A DNA stretch of 64,000 bases from an uncultured Rhodobiaceae bacterium (GTDB lineage Bacteria; Pseudomonadota; Alphaproteobacteria; RS24): positions 62,001 to 126,000 of the forward strand of contig CALEFA010000070.1 in assembly GCA_937876775.1 (NCBI GenBank), written 5' to 3'. A model generated the notes under the pieces. That model saw only the letters and a program-made list of their open reading frames with translations, ran no database searches and was not told the origin of the DNA. This document shows positions 46,554 to 56,204 of the stretch, piece after piece (the first letter of the stretch is position 1; the number at the start of each line of letters is the position of its first letter). The position numbers were made by a program, and so were the translations under genes.

Positions 46554-47366
46554 ATGAAACTATTATTTCTGGGCGATATTGTTGGTCGCGCCGCCCGCGA
46601 GGCGGTGGTTCGACAAGTGCCGATGTGGCGCAAACAATATGGCCTCGATTTTGTCGTGGTGAATGGCGAAAACGCGGCTGGCGGTTTTGGTATCACTCCG
46701 GATATTGCCGAAGGGTTTTTTGCCGCCGGCGTTGACGTGATTTCAACCGGCAATCATGTTTGGGATCAGCAGTCCATTCAAGGCTATATTGCTGAAGAGC
46801 CAAGGCTTTTGCGGCCATGCAATTTTCCAACCGGCACGCCCGGGCGCGGCGCGGGTCTGTTTCAAGCCGGTGAGTATCAAGTCTTAGTGGTGAATGTCAT
46901 GGGCAGCCTGTTTATGGAAACATTGGACGACCCGTTTGCTTCCATTGAACGCGAATTATCGGCTTGCCCGCTGGGCGATGTGGCTGATGCGATTATTGTC
47001 GATATGCACGCCGAGGCGACGTCGGAAAAAATGGCCATGGGGCATTTTTGCGATGGTCGCGCCAGTCTCGTGGTCGGCACCCATACACATGTACCGACGG
47101 CTGACGCGCAAATTTTGCCCGAGGGCACGGCCTATCAAACCGATGCCGGCATGTGCGGCGATTATGACAGCGTCATCGGCATGGAAAAGCACGAGCCATT
47201 GAACCGCTTTACGACCAAATTGCGCAATGGGCGCTTTTCGCCGGCCTCTGGCACCCCGACACTTTGCGGGGTGATTGTCGAAACCGACCCAAAAACGGGT
47301 TTGGCGACGTCGATTTTGCCATTGCGGGCTGGCGGCAGACTTTCCTCATCGGCGCCGACAGGTTAA
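46554..47366 (+). CDS. YmdB-family metallophosphoesterase
   Basis: A 270-residue TIGR00282-type phosphoesterase. Metal-binding blocks are LFLGDIVGRAAREA, VVNGENAAGGFGI, STGNHVWDQ, and GTHTHVPTADAQILPEGT, and the N-terminal DAGMCGDYDSVIGM. YmdB of Bacillus hydrolyses cyclic nucleotides and affects RNA turnover; the alphaproteobacterial role is not known. Lies between ygfA and yebC. Confidence 0.92.
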   Translation: MKLLFLGDIVGRAAREAVVRQVPMWRKQYGLDFVVVNGENAAGGFGITPDIAEGFFAAGVDVISTGNHVWDQQSIQGYIAEEPRLLRPCNFPTGTPGRGAGLFQAGEYQVLVVNVMGSLFMETLDDPFASIERELSACPLGDVADAIIVDMHAEATSEKMAMGHFCDGRASLVVGTHTHVPTADAQILPEGTAYQTDAGMCGDYDSVIGMEKHEPLNRFTTKLRNGRFSPASGTPTLCGVIVETDPKTGLATSILPLRAGGRLSSSAPTG

Positions 47367-47423
47367 CCTAAGGAAATTGATTCGTGACGCACGGTCATTG
47401 ACGATAAGACGAAAGATGGAAGT

Positions 47424-48170
47424 ATGGCAGGCCACTCAAAATTTAAGAATATTCAATATCGCAAAGGCGCCCAAGACAAAAAACGCGCTAAGATTTTTGC
47501 GCGTTTAGCGAAAGAAATTACCGTAGCGGCGAAAATGGGCTTGCCCGATCCCGACGCTAACCCGCGCCTGCGCACGGCAATTTTGGCGGCACGGGCGCAA
47601 AACATGCCAAAGGACAATATCGAACGCGCCGTCAAGCGCAGTAGCGATGCTGACAATGCCAATTATGAAGAAGTGCGCTATGAGGGTTTTGGCCCCGGCG
47701 GTATTGGGGTGATTGTCGAAACACTGACCGACAACCGCAACCGAACGGCGGCTGAAGTGCGCACGAGTTTTTCAAAAAACGGCGGAAATTTAGGCGAAAC
47801 GGGTTCGGTCTCCTTCATGTTTGATCGCGTTGGGTCGATTGAATTTGATGCCGACAAGGCTGATGCAGATACAGTTTTTGAAGCTGCCATTGAGGCGGGC
47901 GCCGCTGATGTTGAGAGCAGCGAAGACGGCCATGAGATTATTTGCGCGATGGAAGATTTACACACTGTTGTGGCGGCTCTTGAAACCAGTTTGGGTGAGC
48001 CGCGCGCGGCGACGATTATATGGCGCCCACAAAATGACATTGCCATTGACGGGGAGACCGCAGAAAAAGCGCTTAAGCTAATGGATGCGCTCGATGATGT
48101 TGATGATGTGCAAAATGTTTCCGCTAATTTCGATATTGCAGATGATGTGATGGAGAAATTGTCGGTCTAA
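47424..48170 (+). CDS. yebC: YebC/PmpR family protein
   Basis: A 248-residue protein starting [20 protein letters not shown], the family signature, with the middle-domain [14 protein letters not shown] and the acidic C-terminal domain. YebC proteins were thought to be transcription regulators; recent work, as I recall, links them to translation of proline-rich stretches. Always next to ruvC in this group, as here (25-base gap). Confidence 0.94.
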   Translation: MAGHSKFKNIQYRKGAQDKKRAKIFARLAKEITVAAKMGLPDPDANPRLRTAILAARAQNMPKDNIERAVKRSSDADNANYEEVRYEGFGPGGIGVIVETLTDNRNRTAAEVRTSFSKNGGNLGETGSVSFMFDRVGSIEFDADKADADTVFEAAIEAGAADVESSEDGHEIICAMEDLHTVVAALETSLGEPRAATIIWRPQNDIAIDGETAEKALKLMDALDDVDDVQNVSANFDIADDVMEKLSV

Positions 48171-48195
48171 GCGGCCAAGCCGCGGAAAGAGGAAA

Positions 48196-48738
48196 ATGGC
48201 AAGGGGCACTACGCGACGACTAATCGGCCTCGACCCTGGTTTGCGGTTTACCGGCTGGGGGGTGATTGATATGGACGGGTCAAAATTGATGCATGTCGCC
48301 AATGGCTCTATCGCTTCAGATGCTAAACGTTCGCTGGCTGAGCGACTATTGCAGCTTGAAGAGGGGCTGTTGCAAGTCTTTGCTGACTGGCAGCCGGAGT
48401 TTGCCGCTGTTGAGCAAAGCTTTGTCAATCGCGATGGGGCGGCGACTTTAAAATTAGGTCAAGCGCGCGCCATGAGTTTACTGGTGCCAGCCCGCCTCGG
48501 CCTGCCAGTCGAAGAATATGCGCCAAATTTCATTAAACGCGCGGTTGCTGGTTCAGGCCATGCCGATAAAAAACAAATGGGCGCCATGGTGTCGATGATT
48601 TTACCGACCGCCGAATTGCATGATGAACACGCGACAGATGCGCTGGCCGTTGCCATCACCTTGGCTCATGCCGGTGATTTTAATGGCCGTTTAGAAGCGG
48701 CTTTACGAAAATCGGAAAGCGCGCAGGTGTTGCAATGA
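48196..48738 (+). CDS. ruvC: Holliday junction resolvase RuvC
   Basis: A 180-residue RNase H-fold endonuclease. The first catalytic Asp is in IGLDPGLRFTGWGV; AVEQSFVNRDGAATLKLGQARA supplies the Glu and substrate loop; the later acidic pair is in HDEHATDALAVAI. Nicks Holliday junctions symmetrically. ATGA overlap with ruvA. Confidence 0.96.
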   Translation: MARGTTRRLIGLDPGLRFTGWGVIDMDGSKLMHVANGSIASDAKRSLAERLLQLEEGLLQVFADWQPEFAAVEQSFVNRDGAATLKLGQARAMSLLVPARLGLPVEEYAPNFIKRAVAGSGHADKKQMGAMVSMILPTAELHDEHATDALAVAITLAHAGDFNGRLEAALRKSESAQVLQ

Positions 48739-49337
48739 TTGGTCGCTTAAAAGGCCGCGTCGATGGGCGCGGGGACAATTGGGCGCTGATTGACGTCGGC
48801 GGGGTTGGCTATATGGTCGAAGGTTCGGCCCGTATGCTTGATGCCTTACCAAGTGATGGCGAGGCCGTCAGCTTGGCCATTGAAACTTATGTGCGCGAAG
48901 ATCAGCTCCGCCTTTTTGGTTTTCTTAGCGAACAGGAACGCAGTTGGTTTCGCCTACTAATGGGCGTGCAAGGCGTTGGGGCGCGCGTCGCTCTCGCCAT
49001 TCAAAGCGTCCTATCGGCCGATGAATTATCACAAGCTGTGGCGGCTGAAGACAAAGCCATGGTGTCGCGCGCGCCTGGCGTTGGGCCCAAAGTGGCGCAA
49101 CGTATTGTGCAAGAATTGAAAGACAAAGTACCGGAGTCGCATTTTGCTGTCAGCGGTGCTGCCACGGGCGAAGCCGCGGTCGCTGGTCAAGCCATGCGCG
49201 AGGCGTTGTCGGCTCTAACCAATTTGGGTTATCAGCGCACCCATGCGGCGCAAGCGCTGAGCGCGGCACGCAATGCGCTTGGCGATGACGCCACCGTTGA
49301 AGCCTTGATCAAGCAAGGGTTGAAAGAGTTAATGTGA
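48735..49337 (+). CDS. ruvA: Holliday junction helicase subunit RuvA
   Basis: A 200-residue DNA-binding subunit. MIGRLKGRV starts the OB fold; [13 protein letters not shown] and [14 protein letters not shown] are the two HhH motifs that grip the junction; the C-terminal three-helix domain binds RuvB. Starts inside the ruvC stop; its own stop overlaps ruvB. Confidence 0.96.
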   Translation: MIGRLKGRVDGRGDNWALIDVGGVGYMVEGSARMLDALPSDGEAVSLAIETYVREDQLRLFGFLSEQERSWFRLLMGVQGVGARVALAIQSVLSADELSQAVAAEDKAMVSRAPGVGPKVAQRIVQELKDKVPESHFAVSGAATGEAAVAGQAMREALSALTNLGYQRTHAAQALSAARNALGDDATVEALIKQGLKELM

Positions 49338-50371
49338 TGACAGAGCGTTTGGTCGAGACAACACAAGTGAGTGAGGACGTTGACACGGCTTTGCGGCCTA
49401 AGACACTCGATGCATTTGTTGGGCAGAAGAAAGGCCGTGAAAACCTCGCTGTCTTTATTGAGGCGGCGCGCCAACGTGGCGATGCGCTCGACCATGTCTT
49501 GCTGGCGGGGCCGCCAGGGCTGGGTAAAACCACATTGGCGCAAATCATTGCCCGCGAATTGGGCGCTGGTTTTCGTTCGACCTCGGGGCCGGTGATTACA
49601 AAAGCCGGTGACTTAGCAGCGCTTTTGACCAATTTAGAAGCGCATGATGTTTTATTCATCGATGAAATTCACCGCCTCAGCCCGGCTGTCGAAGAGATTC
49701 TCTATCCAGCCATGGAAGACTTTGAGCTTGATCTCATCATCGGCGAGGGGCCAGCGGCACGGTCGGTGAAGATTGATTTGCCACCCTTCACCCTGATTGG
49801 CGCAACCACGCGATCGGGCTTGCTAAGCACGCCGTTGCGCGACCGTTTTGGCATCCCTGTGTATTTGAATTTTTACGAAATTGATGAATTAGAGCTGATT
49901 GTGCGGCGCAATGCTAAGCTGATGGGCTTGGCGATGAGCGACGATGGCGCATTGGAAATTGCCAGTCGTTCGCGGGGTACGCCTCGGGTTGCGGGGCGCT
50001 TGCTGCGTCGGGTTCGCGATTTTGCCAATGTGGCGGGCAGTGACGTGATTGACGCGCGTTTGGCCGATGCGGCTCTTGGCCGTCTTGAGGTCGACAAACG
50101 GGGGCTTGATGGGTTGGACCACCGTTATTTGCGCACCATGGCCGAGAAATTTGCAGGTGGGCCGGTTGGTATCGACACAATGGCGGCCGCGTTAGGCGAG
50201 CCGCGCGATGCGTTGGAAGATATTGTTGAGCCATTTCTCATTCAACTTGGTTTTGTCAATCGAACGCCGCGCGGGCGCGTGTTAATGCCAGCAGCCTTCG
50301 GTCACCTTGGGCTTGATGTGCCGACTACGGCGCTTGAAGAAGCTGATTTATTCGCCGGGCCAAACGCATGA
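49337..50371 (+). CDS. ruvB: Holliday junction helicase motor RuvB
   Basis: A 344-residue AAA+ motor: Walker [11 protein letters not shown], Walker [11 protein letters not shown], sensor region GATTRSGLL, and the winged-helix DNA-binding C-terminus ([11 protein letters not shown]). ATG 49337 shares one base with the ruvA stop (TGATG); GTG 49334 is an alternative start. ybgC follows with an ATGA overlap. Confidence 0.97.
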   Translation: MTERLVETTQVSEDVDTALRPKTLDAFVGQKKGRENLAVFIEAARQRGDALDHVLLAGPPGLGKTTLAQIIARELGAGFRSTSGPVITKAGDLAALLTNLEAHDVLFIDEIHRLSPAVEEILYPAMEDFELDLIIGEGPAARSVKIDLPPFTLIGATTRSGLLSTPLRDRFGIPVYLNFYEIDELELIVRRNAKLMGLAMSDDGALEIASRSRGTPRVAGRLLRRVRDFANVAGSDVIDARLADAALGRLEVDKRGLDGLDHRYLRTMAEKFAGGPVGIDTMAAALGEPRDALEDIVEPFLIQLGFVNRTPRGRVLMPAAFGHLGLDVPTTALEEADLFAGPNA

Positions 50372-50820
50372 CCGGCGCGATGCAAGGCGATGCATTTGTC
50401 ACCAGTGTGCGTGTTTATTACGAGGACACGGATTTTTCTGGCGTTGTCTATCATGCCAATTACCTGAAATTCGCCGAACGCGGACGCTCAGATTTTCTGC
50501 GCTTTGTCGGAATCCATCATTCGGAATTATTGGCCATGACCCCGCCTTTGGCATTTGTCGTAAATACCATGCAGATAGAGTTTCTTGTGCCAGCTAAAAT
50601 TGATGACGAGCTGAGCGTCGAAACCATTCTTGCGCATGTGCAAGGTGCCCGTTTTGCCTTTTATCAGCGCATTATGCGCGGCGACACGTGTCTGTGGAAA
50701 GCGCGCGTTGGGGCGGCGTGTATTGATCTCGATGGGCGACCAAGACGGATTCCCAAATCCGCCATGGCTGCTTTGGCCGATTATGTCGTTGCTGACATAC
50801 CCAAGGTATTTGAGGTTTAA
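50368..50820 (+). CDS. ybgC: Tol-Pal-associated acyl-CoA thioesterase YbgC
   Basis: A 150-residue hotdog-fold thioesterase. The catalytic Asp is in [17 protein letters not shown], which also includes the conserved His-Ala-Asn. YbgC is consistently the gene before tolQ and hydrolyses short acyl-CoAs or acyl-ACP. Translationally coupled to ruvB rather than directly to tolQ: an 88-base gap with a promoter-like element precedes tolQ. Confidence 0.94.
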   Translation: MTGAMQGDAFVTSVRVYYEDTDFSGVVYHANYLKFAERGRSDFLRFVGIHHSELLAMTPPLAFVVNTMQIEFLVPAKIDDELSVETILAHVQGARFAFYQRIMRGDTCLWKARVGAACIDLDGRPRRIPKSAMAALADYVVADIPKVFEV

Positions 50821-50828
50821 GCGAAGTC

Positions 50829-50871
50829 TAGACATCACATAAGTTAGGCATATGGGCGACAAAGTTTTGTC
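50829..50871 (+). promoter_or_regulatory. Candidate tolQ promoter followed by a palindrome
   Basis: TAGACA (50829-50834), 16 bases, TATGGG (50851-50856), then the palindrome GACAAA-GT-TTTGTC (50858-50871) just downstream of the predicted start. Weak -10, so uncertain. It suggests that tolQRAB can be transcribed and controlled apart from ruvCAB-ybgC. Confidence 0.35.
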
Positions 50872-50908
50872 ACAATTTAAAGTTAGTTAGGGCGTATTGA
50901 GGTAAATT

Positions 50909-51616
50909 ATGGAAACTGTAGCAATCGATACCGCGGCCCAGTTGGCCAATAGTGATTTTTCGCTTTTTGCCCTGTTCGCGCGCGCCGATATGGTCGTCAA
51001 ATTAGTTATGCTGGGATTGATTGGCGCGTCGGTTTGGAGCTGGTCAATCATCATTGAAAAAATCAGTACCTTCCGGCGTATTCATCGCGCCTGTGCTGAG
51101 TTTGAACATGTGTTTTGGTCAGGTGAAAGCGTGCAAGAAATTCAGAACACCATGGCCAATCGACCAAGCTCGCCAATGGTGCGGGTATTTCAGGCAGCAA
51201 TGGCAGAATGGGGTCGGGTGTCTGCTTTGAAAGCACAGAATTTGGGCTTCACACCCCTTCAATTCATTGAACGCAGCCTGACCACGGCGATTGCGCGAGA
51301 AATGGAAAAGGTTGAAAAGCGCTTATTGTTTCTGGCAACAGTTGGTGCGGTCGCGCCATTTGTCGGCCTGTTTGGCACGGTTTGGGGCATTATGAATAGT
51401 TTTCAGGCCATTGCCATGACCCGTGATACAAATTTGGCGGTTGTCGCACCGGGTATTGCCGAAGCGCTTTTTGCGACCGGCCTTGGCCTTTTGGCCGCCA
51501 TTCCAGCGGTCATCGCCTATAATAGATTCTCGCAAGACATTGCCAGATTGGGCGCGCGACTGGATTATTTCGCCGATGATTTTGCTAATATTGTCGCCCG
51601 TCAGCCAAAGGGTTAA
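50909..51616 (+). CDS. tolQ: Tol-Pal system proton channel subunit TolQ
   Basis: A 235-residue inner-membrane protein with three predicted membrane helices: one near the N-terminus (VVKLVMLGLIGASVWSWSI) and a C-terminal pair with LFGTVWGIMNSF (the MotA/ExbB/TolQ signature). With TolR it forms a proton-driven motor that energises TolA to help constrict the outer membrane at division. Length is standard. Confidence 0.97.
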   Translation: METVAIDTAAQLANSDFSLFALFARADMVVKLVMLGLIGASVWSWSIIIEKISTFRRIHRACAEFEHVFWSGESVQEIQNTMANRPSSPMVRVFQAAMAEWGRVSALKAQNLGFTPLQFIERSLTTAIAREMEKVEKRLLFLATVGAVAPFVGLFGTVWGIMNSFQAIAMTRDTNLAVVAPGIAEALFATGLGLLAAIPAVIAYNRFSQDIARLGARLDYFADDFANIVARQPKG

Positions 51617-51621
51617 CGGCC

Positions 51622-52074
51622 ATGGGCATGCAGGCGCCAAAAACCAGTTCTAAAGCCGCACGGCGGCCACGGTATCAGCCCATGGCTGAAATCAATGTGA
51701 CCCCAATGGTTGATGTTATGCTGGTGTTGTTGATCGTTTTCATGGTCGCCGCGCCTTTACTGAGCGTCGGCGTGCCAGTCAATTTGCCAAAAGCTGGCGC
51801 TCAATCTTTGCAAGGCGACAATGAGCCTTTGGCTATCACCATTGATGCGGCGGGCGACATTTTTATTGAAGAAAAACCGATTGCGCTGAAAGACTTGGTG
51901 CCGCGTTTGGAGGCCATTTTAGGGGCTGGTTATGATCAGCGTATCTATGTGCGCGGCGATCAGGCGGTCGCTTATGGGCAAGTGGCGCAAGTTGTGGCGC
52001 GCATTAATGCCGCTGGCTTTTCGCGTGTCGCTTTGGTAACCGATCACAAAACCGCCCCCCGAGGCAGGAAATAA
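51622..52074 (+). CDS. tolR: Tol-Pal system protein TolR
   Basis: A 150-residue protein with one membrane helix and a periplasmic domain. AEINVTPMVDVMLVLLIVF carries the key Asp on the helix used in proton flow. Five bases after tolQ, overlapping tolA by one base (TAATG). Confidence 0.97.
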   Translation: MGMQAPKTSSKAARRPRYQPMAEINVTPMVDVMLVLLIVFMVAAPLLSVGVPVNLPKAGAQSLQGDNEPLAITIDAAGDIFIEEKPIALKDLVPRLEAILGAGYDQRIYVRGDQAVAYGQVAQVVARINAAGFSRVALVTDHKTAPRGRK

Positions 52075-52910
52075 TGAGCCGCCTACTGCCGCAAATCAGA
52101 CCGGATCTGATGGGCTCATTGGGGCTGCATCTGGGGCTGATTTTATTGCTGACCTTTTGGACGCCAATGATGCCCGACCGTGTCCTAACCGATAGTGCCC
52201 TGCCGATTGACATCATCACTTTGGACGAGTTTACGCGTTTATTGGAATCCCCAAAACCGCTGGAAATTGTGAAAAGCCGGCCAGCGCCAATGCCAGTTCC
52301 AGCTCAGGCCGCGCCGGAAGTCGCGCCGCCACCCCCGAAAGCCCAAAACCAAGATGCCATGCCGGAATTGACCGCCAGACCAGCCCCGCCAGAGCCCAAA
52401 CCAGCCAAGCCAACGCCGCCGCCAATGGCAGATTTCAAAGTGACGTCGGCCAGTCCGGTAGCGCGGCCAAACCTGCCGCCTGCTAAGCCCAAGCCATTGC
52501 TGGATATTGGCCAATTGCGCGCCTTGCTTGACAAAACCCCCGATGCGGTTGCAACTGATAGCCCCGATGTGCCGCGCGAAGAGGCGCCGACGGGTGAAAA
52601 ATTAACCGTCAATGAAATCGACGCGTTTCGCGCGCAAATGCGGCGTTGCTGGTCGCCGCCTTCGGGTGCCCGCGGGGCTGAAAATTTAATTGTAAATGTG
52701 CGCTTGTCTCTTTCGCCAGAGGGTGCAATTTTAGCAGGACCAGTGGTGGTTAATCGCGGGCAGTTGGGTGACCCGTTTTTTAGGGCCGCCGCCGAGAGCG
52801 TACTGCGCGCCATTCGAAGGTGCCAACCGTTTACCATGCCAGTGGAAAAATATGCCAGTTGGCGTGACATAGAATTGACATTTGATCCAAGCAGAATGCT
52901 GGGTAACTAG
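52074..52910 (+). CDS. tolA: TolA-like energy-transducing protein
   Basis: A 278-residue protein with an N-terminal membrane anchor (residues about 14-31), a Pro/Lys/Ala-rich region (about 60-150) and a C-terminal globular domain (about 175-278) with [10 protein letters not shown] and [18 protein letters not shown]. It bridges the inner membrane to TolB/Pal. The long Lys/Ala helix of enterobacterial TolA is replaced by a shorter proline-rich spacer, normal for alphaproteobacteria. The two C-domain cysteines (in RRCWSPP and RRCQPF) could form the conserved disulfide. Confidence 0.92.
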   Translation: MSRLLPQIRPDLMGSLGLHLGLILLLTFWTPMMPDRVLTDSALPIDIITLDEFTRLLESPKPLEIVKSRPAPMPVPAQAAPEVAPPPPKAQNQDAMPELTARPAPPEPKPAKPTPPPMADFKVTSASPVARPNLPPAKPKPLLDIGQLRALLDKTPDAVATDSPDVPREEAPTGEKLTVNEIDAFRAQMRRCWSPPSGARGAENLIVNVRLSLSPEGAILAGPVVVNRGQLGDPFFRAAAESVLRAIRRCQPFTMPVEKYASWRDIELTFDPSRMLGN

Positions 52911-52920
52911 GAGTGCTCAT

Positions 52921-54249
52921 ATGACTTTGCCATGCACAAGAAAAAACCAAGCTAACAAAGCCGCCTTCATCGGCCTGCTGATGTTCTTACTCATGCCGTT
53001 GCAAAATGCTGGGGCGGCGCTGAAGATTGACATCACGCAAGGCAATGTTGAACCGCTGCCGATTGCGATTCTGGATTTTGTTAGCGAGGACGGGGTCGGC
53101 GGCGATTTGGCGCAAGTGGTGATGGCTGATTTGGAGCGTTCGGGACTGTTTCGTCCGATTGCTCGCGAAGCCTTTATCGAAACCGAGCTTGATGTAAATG
53201 TTCGCCCAAAATTCAAGGAATGGCGGATTGTCAATGCCTTAGCCTTGGTGTCGGGGCGTTCTGTCATGCAGAATGACGGTCGTTTGCGGGTCGAGTTTCG
53301 GCTCTGGGATGTTGTCGCGCAAGAACAAATGACTGGCCTGCAATTCTTTACCACACCGGCCAATTGGCGCCGCATTAGCCATTTGATTGCTGATGCGATT
53401 TATGAGCGCCTGACCGGAGAGACCGGCTATTTCGACACACGAATTGTCTATGTATCTGAATCGGGCCCGAAAAACCGGCGGGTCAAGAAACTGGCGATTA
53501 TGGATCAGGATGGTTTTGCCCAAAGTGAGCTGACCAGTGGCCAATCGCTGGCCCTGACGCCGCGTTTCAGCCCGACGGCGCAGGAAATCACTTATCTGTC
53601 TTTCTATCGCAATCGGCCGCGGGTCTATTTACTGAATATTGAGAGTGGCCAACAGGAAGTTGTTGGTGATTTTCCCGGCATGACCTTTGCCCCGCGGTTT
53701 TCGCCCGATGGTCAAAAAATCATTATGAGCCTAGAGCGCAATGGTAATTCGAATATTTACACCATGGATTTGCGAACCCGTGAAACCCGCCGCCTAACTT
53801 CTTCCTTAGCGATTGATACGGCACCGTGTTACGCGCCCGACGGCAGCCAGATTGTTTTTGAGTCCGACCGTATGGGCACACAGCAATTATATGTAATGGA
53901 AGCTGATGGCACCAATGTACGTCGTATCAGCTACGGGCAGGGCCGCTATGGCACGCCAGTGTGGTCACCGCGTGGAGATTTGATTGCCTTTACCAAAACC
54001 TATAAAGGCCGGTTTTTGATTGGGGTGATGAAAACCGATGGCAGTGGCGAACGTATTTTGACCGAGGGTTTTCACAATGAAGGTCCGGCATGGTCGCCAA
54101 ATGGCCGCGTTTTGGCGTTTTTCAGAGAAAAGAAAGGCGCCGATGAAGGCCCCGGACTGTGGACGGTTGACGTCACCGGCTATAATGAACGGCCGATATC
54201 AACCCCAAGCTGGGCTTCCGATCCGGCTTGGTCGCCATTAATCAGGTAG
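52921..54249 (+). CDS. tolB: Tol-Pal system periplasmic protein TolB
   Basis: A 442-residue periplasmic protein: signal peptide (residues 1-34, [14 protein letters not shown]), an N-terminal domain and a six-bladed beta-propeller shown by repeats of [46 protein letters not shown] and [10 protein letters not shown]. TolB binds Pal. ATG 52921 is chosen: the in-frame 52882 start lies inside tolA and would hide the signal peptide. The separate gap before pal holds an inverted repeat. Confidence 0.96.
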   Translation: MTLPCTRKNQANKAAFIGLLMFLLMPLQNAGAALKIDITQGNVEPLPIAILDFVSEDGVGGDLAQVVMADLERSGLFRPIAREAFIETELDVNVRPKFKEWRIVNALALVSGRSVMQNDGRLRVEFRLWDVVAQEQMTGLQFFTTPANWRRISHLIADAIYERLTGETGYFDTRIVYVSESGPKNRRVKKLAIMDQDGFAQSELTSGQSLALTPRFSPTAQEITYLSFYRNRPRVYLLNIESGQQEVVGDFPGMTFAPRFSPDGQKIIMSLERNGNSNIYTMDLRTRETRRLTSSLAIDTAPCYAPDGSQIVFESDRMGTQQLYVMEADGTNVRRISYGQGRYGTPVWSPRGDLIAFTKTYKGRFLIGVMKTDGSGERILTEGFHNEGPAWSPNGRVLAFFREKKGADEGPGLWTVDVTGYNERPISTPSWASDPAWSPLIR

Positions 54250-54301
54250 ATTATTGGCCATCACAAAACTGCAACGATAGTGTGTTAATTAAATCATACG
54301 T

Positions 54302-54340
54302 CCGGTTGTTATTTAACGCTTTTGCTGATAATTTAACCGG
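54302..54340. repeat. Interrupted inverted repeat between tolB and pal
   Basis: CCGGTT (54302-54307) pairs with AACCGG (54335-54340), and TTAT just inside pairs with ATAA after a small bulge, with about 13 bases of loop. Followed by GAATGAGAAG, not U-run, so it is not a typical terminator; it may set the tolB/pal mRNA ratio or act as an operator. Confidence 0.5.
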
Positions 54341-54377
54341 AATGAGAAGAATATTTTGATAGTGTTAGGAGCTTCAA

Positions 54378-54881
54378 ATGAAAAATGTTAAATCAATTAT
54401 AGCTGTTGCGTCATTGGGCTTTGCTTTGGCTGCGTGCAGCGGATCGGCTCCACAAACGTCAAGCGGCTCAACCTCTGGTAGCTCTTCATCATCTTATTCT
54501 TCAACCTATGGCGGCGGTTCGTCTCTGTCATCTGACCAATTTTTGGGCGTGAATGTCGGCGACCGCGTATTTTTCGCCACCGACCAAGCCAGCATTGATG
54601 GCTCATCACGCGCTGTTTTGCGGGCACAAGCTGAATGGTTGGCACAAAATGCCAGTACCAGTTTGGTCATTGAAGGTCATGCCGATGAGCGTGGCACGCG
54701 CGAATATAATCTGGCTTTGGGTGCCCGTCGTGCCAATGCGGTGCGCGATTTCCTGATTAGCCAAGGCGTCGATAGCGCCCGTTTAGAAACCATCTCTTTC
54801 GGCAAAGAACGCCCGGTGTCTTTGTGCTCAGAAGAGAGCTGCTGGTCGAAAAACCGTCGCGCGGTTTCAACACCCCGCTAG
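54378..54881 (+). CDS. pal: Peptidoglycan-associated lipoprotein Pal
   Basis: A 167-residue outer-membrane lipoprotein: lipobox LALAAC-S with the lipidated cysteine at residue 20, a Ser/Gly/Thr-rich linker, and an OmpA-like domain with VIEGHADERGTREYNLALGARRA that binds diaminopimelate. Preceded by 128 bases with an inverted repeat and a good ribosome binding site (AGGAG), so it can be made in larger amount than TolB. Confidence 0.97.
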   Translation: MKNVKSIIAVASLGFALAACSGSAPQTSSGSTSGSSSSSYSSTYGGGSSLSSDQFLGVNVGDRVFFATDQASIDGSSRAVLRAQAEWLAQNASTSLVIEGHADERGTREYNLALGARRANAVRDFLISQGVDSARLETISFGKERPVSLCSEESCWSKNRRAVSTPR

Positions 54882-54914
54882 TATATGACGTTGACGATTG
54901 TGATATAATGATTG

Positions 54915-54938
54915 AGGGCGCCTTTGGGTGCCCTTTTT
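54915..54938 (+). terminator. Rho-independent terminator after pal
   Basis: Eight-base stem AGGGCGCC (54915-54922) with GGTGCCCT-like partner GGGTGCCCT (54926-54934), one G-U pair, four-base loop, then TTTTT (54934-54938). It lies between pal and cpoB, which share direction, so it would reduce cpoB-tilS expression relative to pal. Confidence 0.8.
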
Positions 54939-54976
54939 CGTGCCGTATTTTTGCCGATTTTGTATTGTAGGACGTA

Positions 54977-56191
54977 ATGATGAAGTCAGTTAATCAGTAT
55001 TTTAAGCCTGCCGCCCTTGTTTCGGCTCTGCTCATGACCGTCAGTTGGGCCCATGCCCAACAATTCGACGCGCCTGCGCGTGTTGATGTGCCGGAAGCGG
55101 CCGCCACACCGATTGAGGACAATCTGACCCCCGCCTTATCTTCCGATACGCTGCTTTTGGCGCGCATTGACCGTTTGGAAATAGCCTTGGCCGAGACTCG
55201 GCAAATGCTGCAAGCGCAGCGGGTGCTGTCGACCCGCAATCAGATGAAAGAGGCAATGGATTTGCGCAGCCGGCTGGAAATGTTGGAAAGCCAATTGTCC
55301 GGTGTAAATCCGGCGCAGCCAATAACTGGTTCAGTGCCCGATGATGTGGCCGCCAGTCTGGCGCAGAATGACGCCATCGCACGCAGTCGATTGAACGAAC
55401 TGGAAGATGCCACGCGAATAATGCGCGGCCAAATTGATGCGCTTTTATTGCAATTTGAAGCGCTCAATCAAAATAATCTGAGGGCCCGTGACGACAGTGA
55501 GTTTCGCTTCCAGCAGCTCGAAACCGCTGTGCGCAAAATTCAAGACGGTGGTGTGTCAACAGCAGCTGAACCTCAAGTGCTCGGCCGCATTCGACTGCCG
55601 GCACCCGTCGTGTCGACGACAACCCCGACGATTACTCAGGCAGATGGCTCTCAAACCGGCAGCCTAGACACAACAAATGCCGAAGCCACGCCGCTCGCGC
55701 CAAATGCTGCTTTGATTGCACCTTTGGCGGCTGATGATAAATTAATAGGTGAGGGCGAGATGCCAGTTCTCGGCCTCGAAACCCCGGTACGTCCAGTTTT
55801 GCAAGACCCGAAACAGCTTTATGAGCGCGCTTTGGCGGATTTACGCAAAGGTCTCTATGTTGAGGCTGAGGCTGACTTCAGGCAAATTCTAACCGCCTTC
55901 CCAGCCCATAATTTGGCGGGCAATGCGCAATATTGGTTGGGTGAAACTCATTATGTCCGACAAGACTATAAGGGCGCTGCCGAGGCGTTTTTGGCCGGCT
56001 ACACGACTTATGCTAAGAGCAGCAAAGCTCCCGACAGCCTCTTGAAGCTTGGTATTACTTTGTTTGCGTTGAATGAACAAAAAACCGGTTGCGACGCATT
56101 GGCCGAGCTTGGAGCAAAATTCCCAGAAGCTTCTCAGGCCATTGTCAAACGTGCCGAGATTGAAAAACGCCGTGCCGGTTGCCAAGGATAA
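54977..56191 (+). CDS. cpoB: Tol-Pal-linked cell-division coordinator CpoB (YbgF)
   Basis: A 404-residue periplasmic protein: signal peptide (MTVSWAHA end), an N-terminal coiled coil (about 55-200, for trimer formation), a Pro/Thr-rich linker, and a C-terminal TPR domain (about 280-400: PKQLYERALADLRKGLYVEAEADFRQI in parts; FPAHNLAGNAQYWLGE). CpoB ties peptidoglycan synthesis to Tol-driven constriction. It is longer than the E. coli protein (263) because of the linker. ATG 54977 and 54980 are adjacent; the first is used. Confidence 0.92.
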   Translation: MMKSVNQYFKPAALVSALLMTVSWAHAQQFDAPARVDVPEAAATPIEDNLTPALSSDTLLLARIDRLEIALAETRQMLQAQRVLSTRNQMKEAMDLRSRLEMLESQLSGVNPAQPITGSVPDDVAASLAQNDAIARSRLNELEDATRIMRGQIDALLLQFEALNQNNLRARDDSEFRFQQLETAVRKIQDGGVSTAAEPQVLGRIRLPAPVVSTTTPTITQADGSQTGSLDTTNAEATPLAPNAALIAPLAADDKLIGEGEMPVLGLETPVRPVLQDPKQLYERALADLRKGLYVEAEADFRQILTAFPAHNLAGNAQYWLGETHYVRQDYKGAAEAFLAGYTTYAKSSKAPDSLLKLGITLFALNEQKTGCDALAELGAKFPEASQAIVKRAEIEKRRAGCQG

Positions 56192-56204
56192 TCAGCCGAT
56201 TGGG

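Noticed and set aside
52304-52870. 188-residue open frame antisense to tolA
   Set aside because: Gly/Ala-rich shadow caused by the proline-rich tolA codons on the other strand; no start signal.
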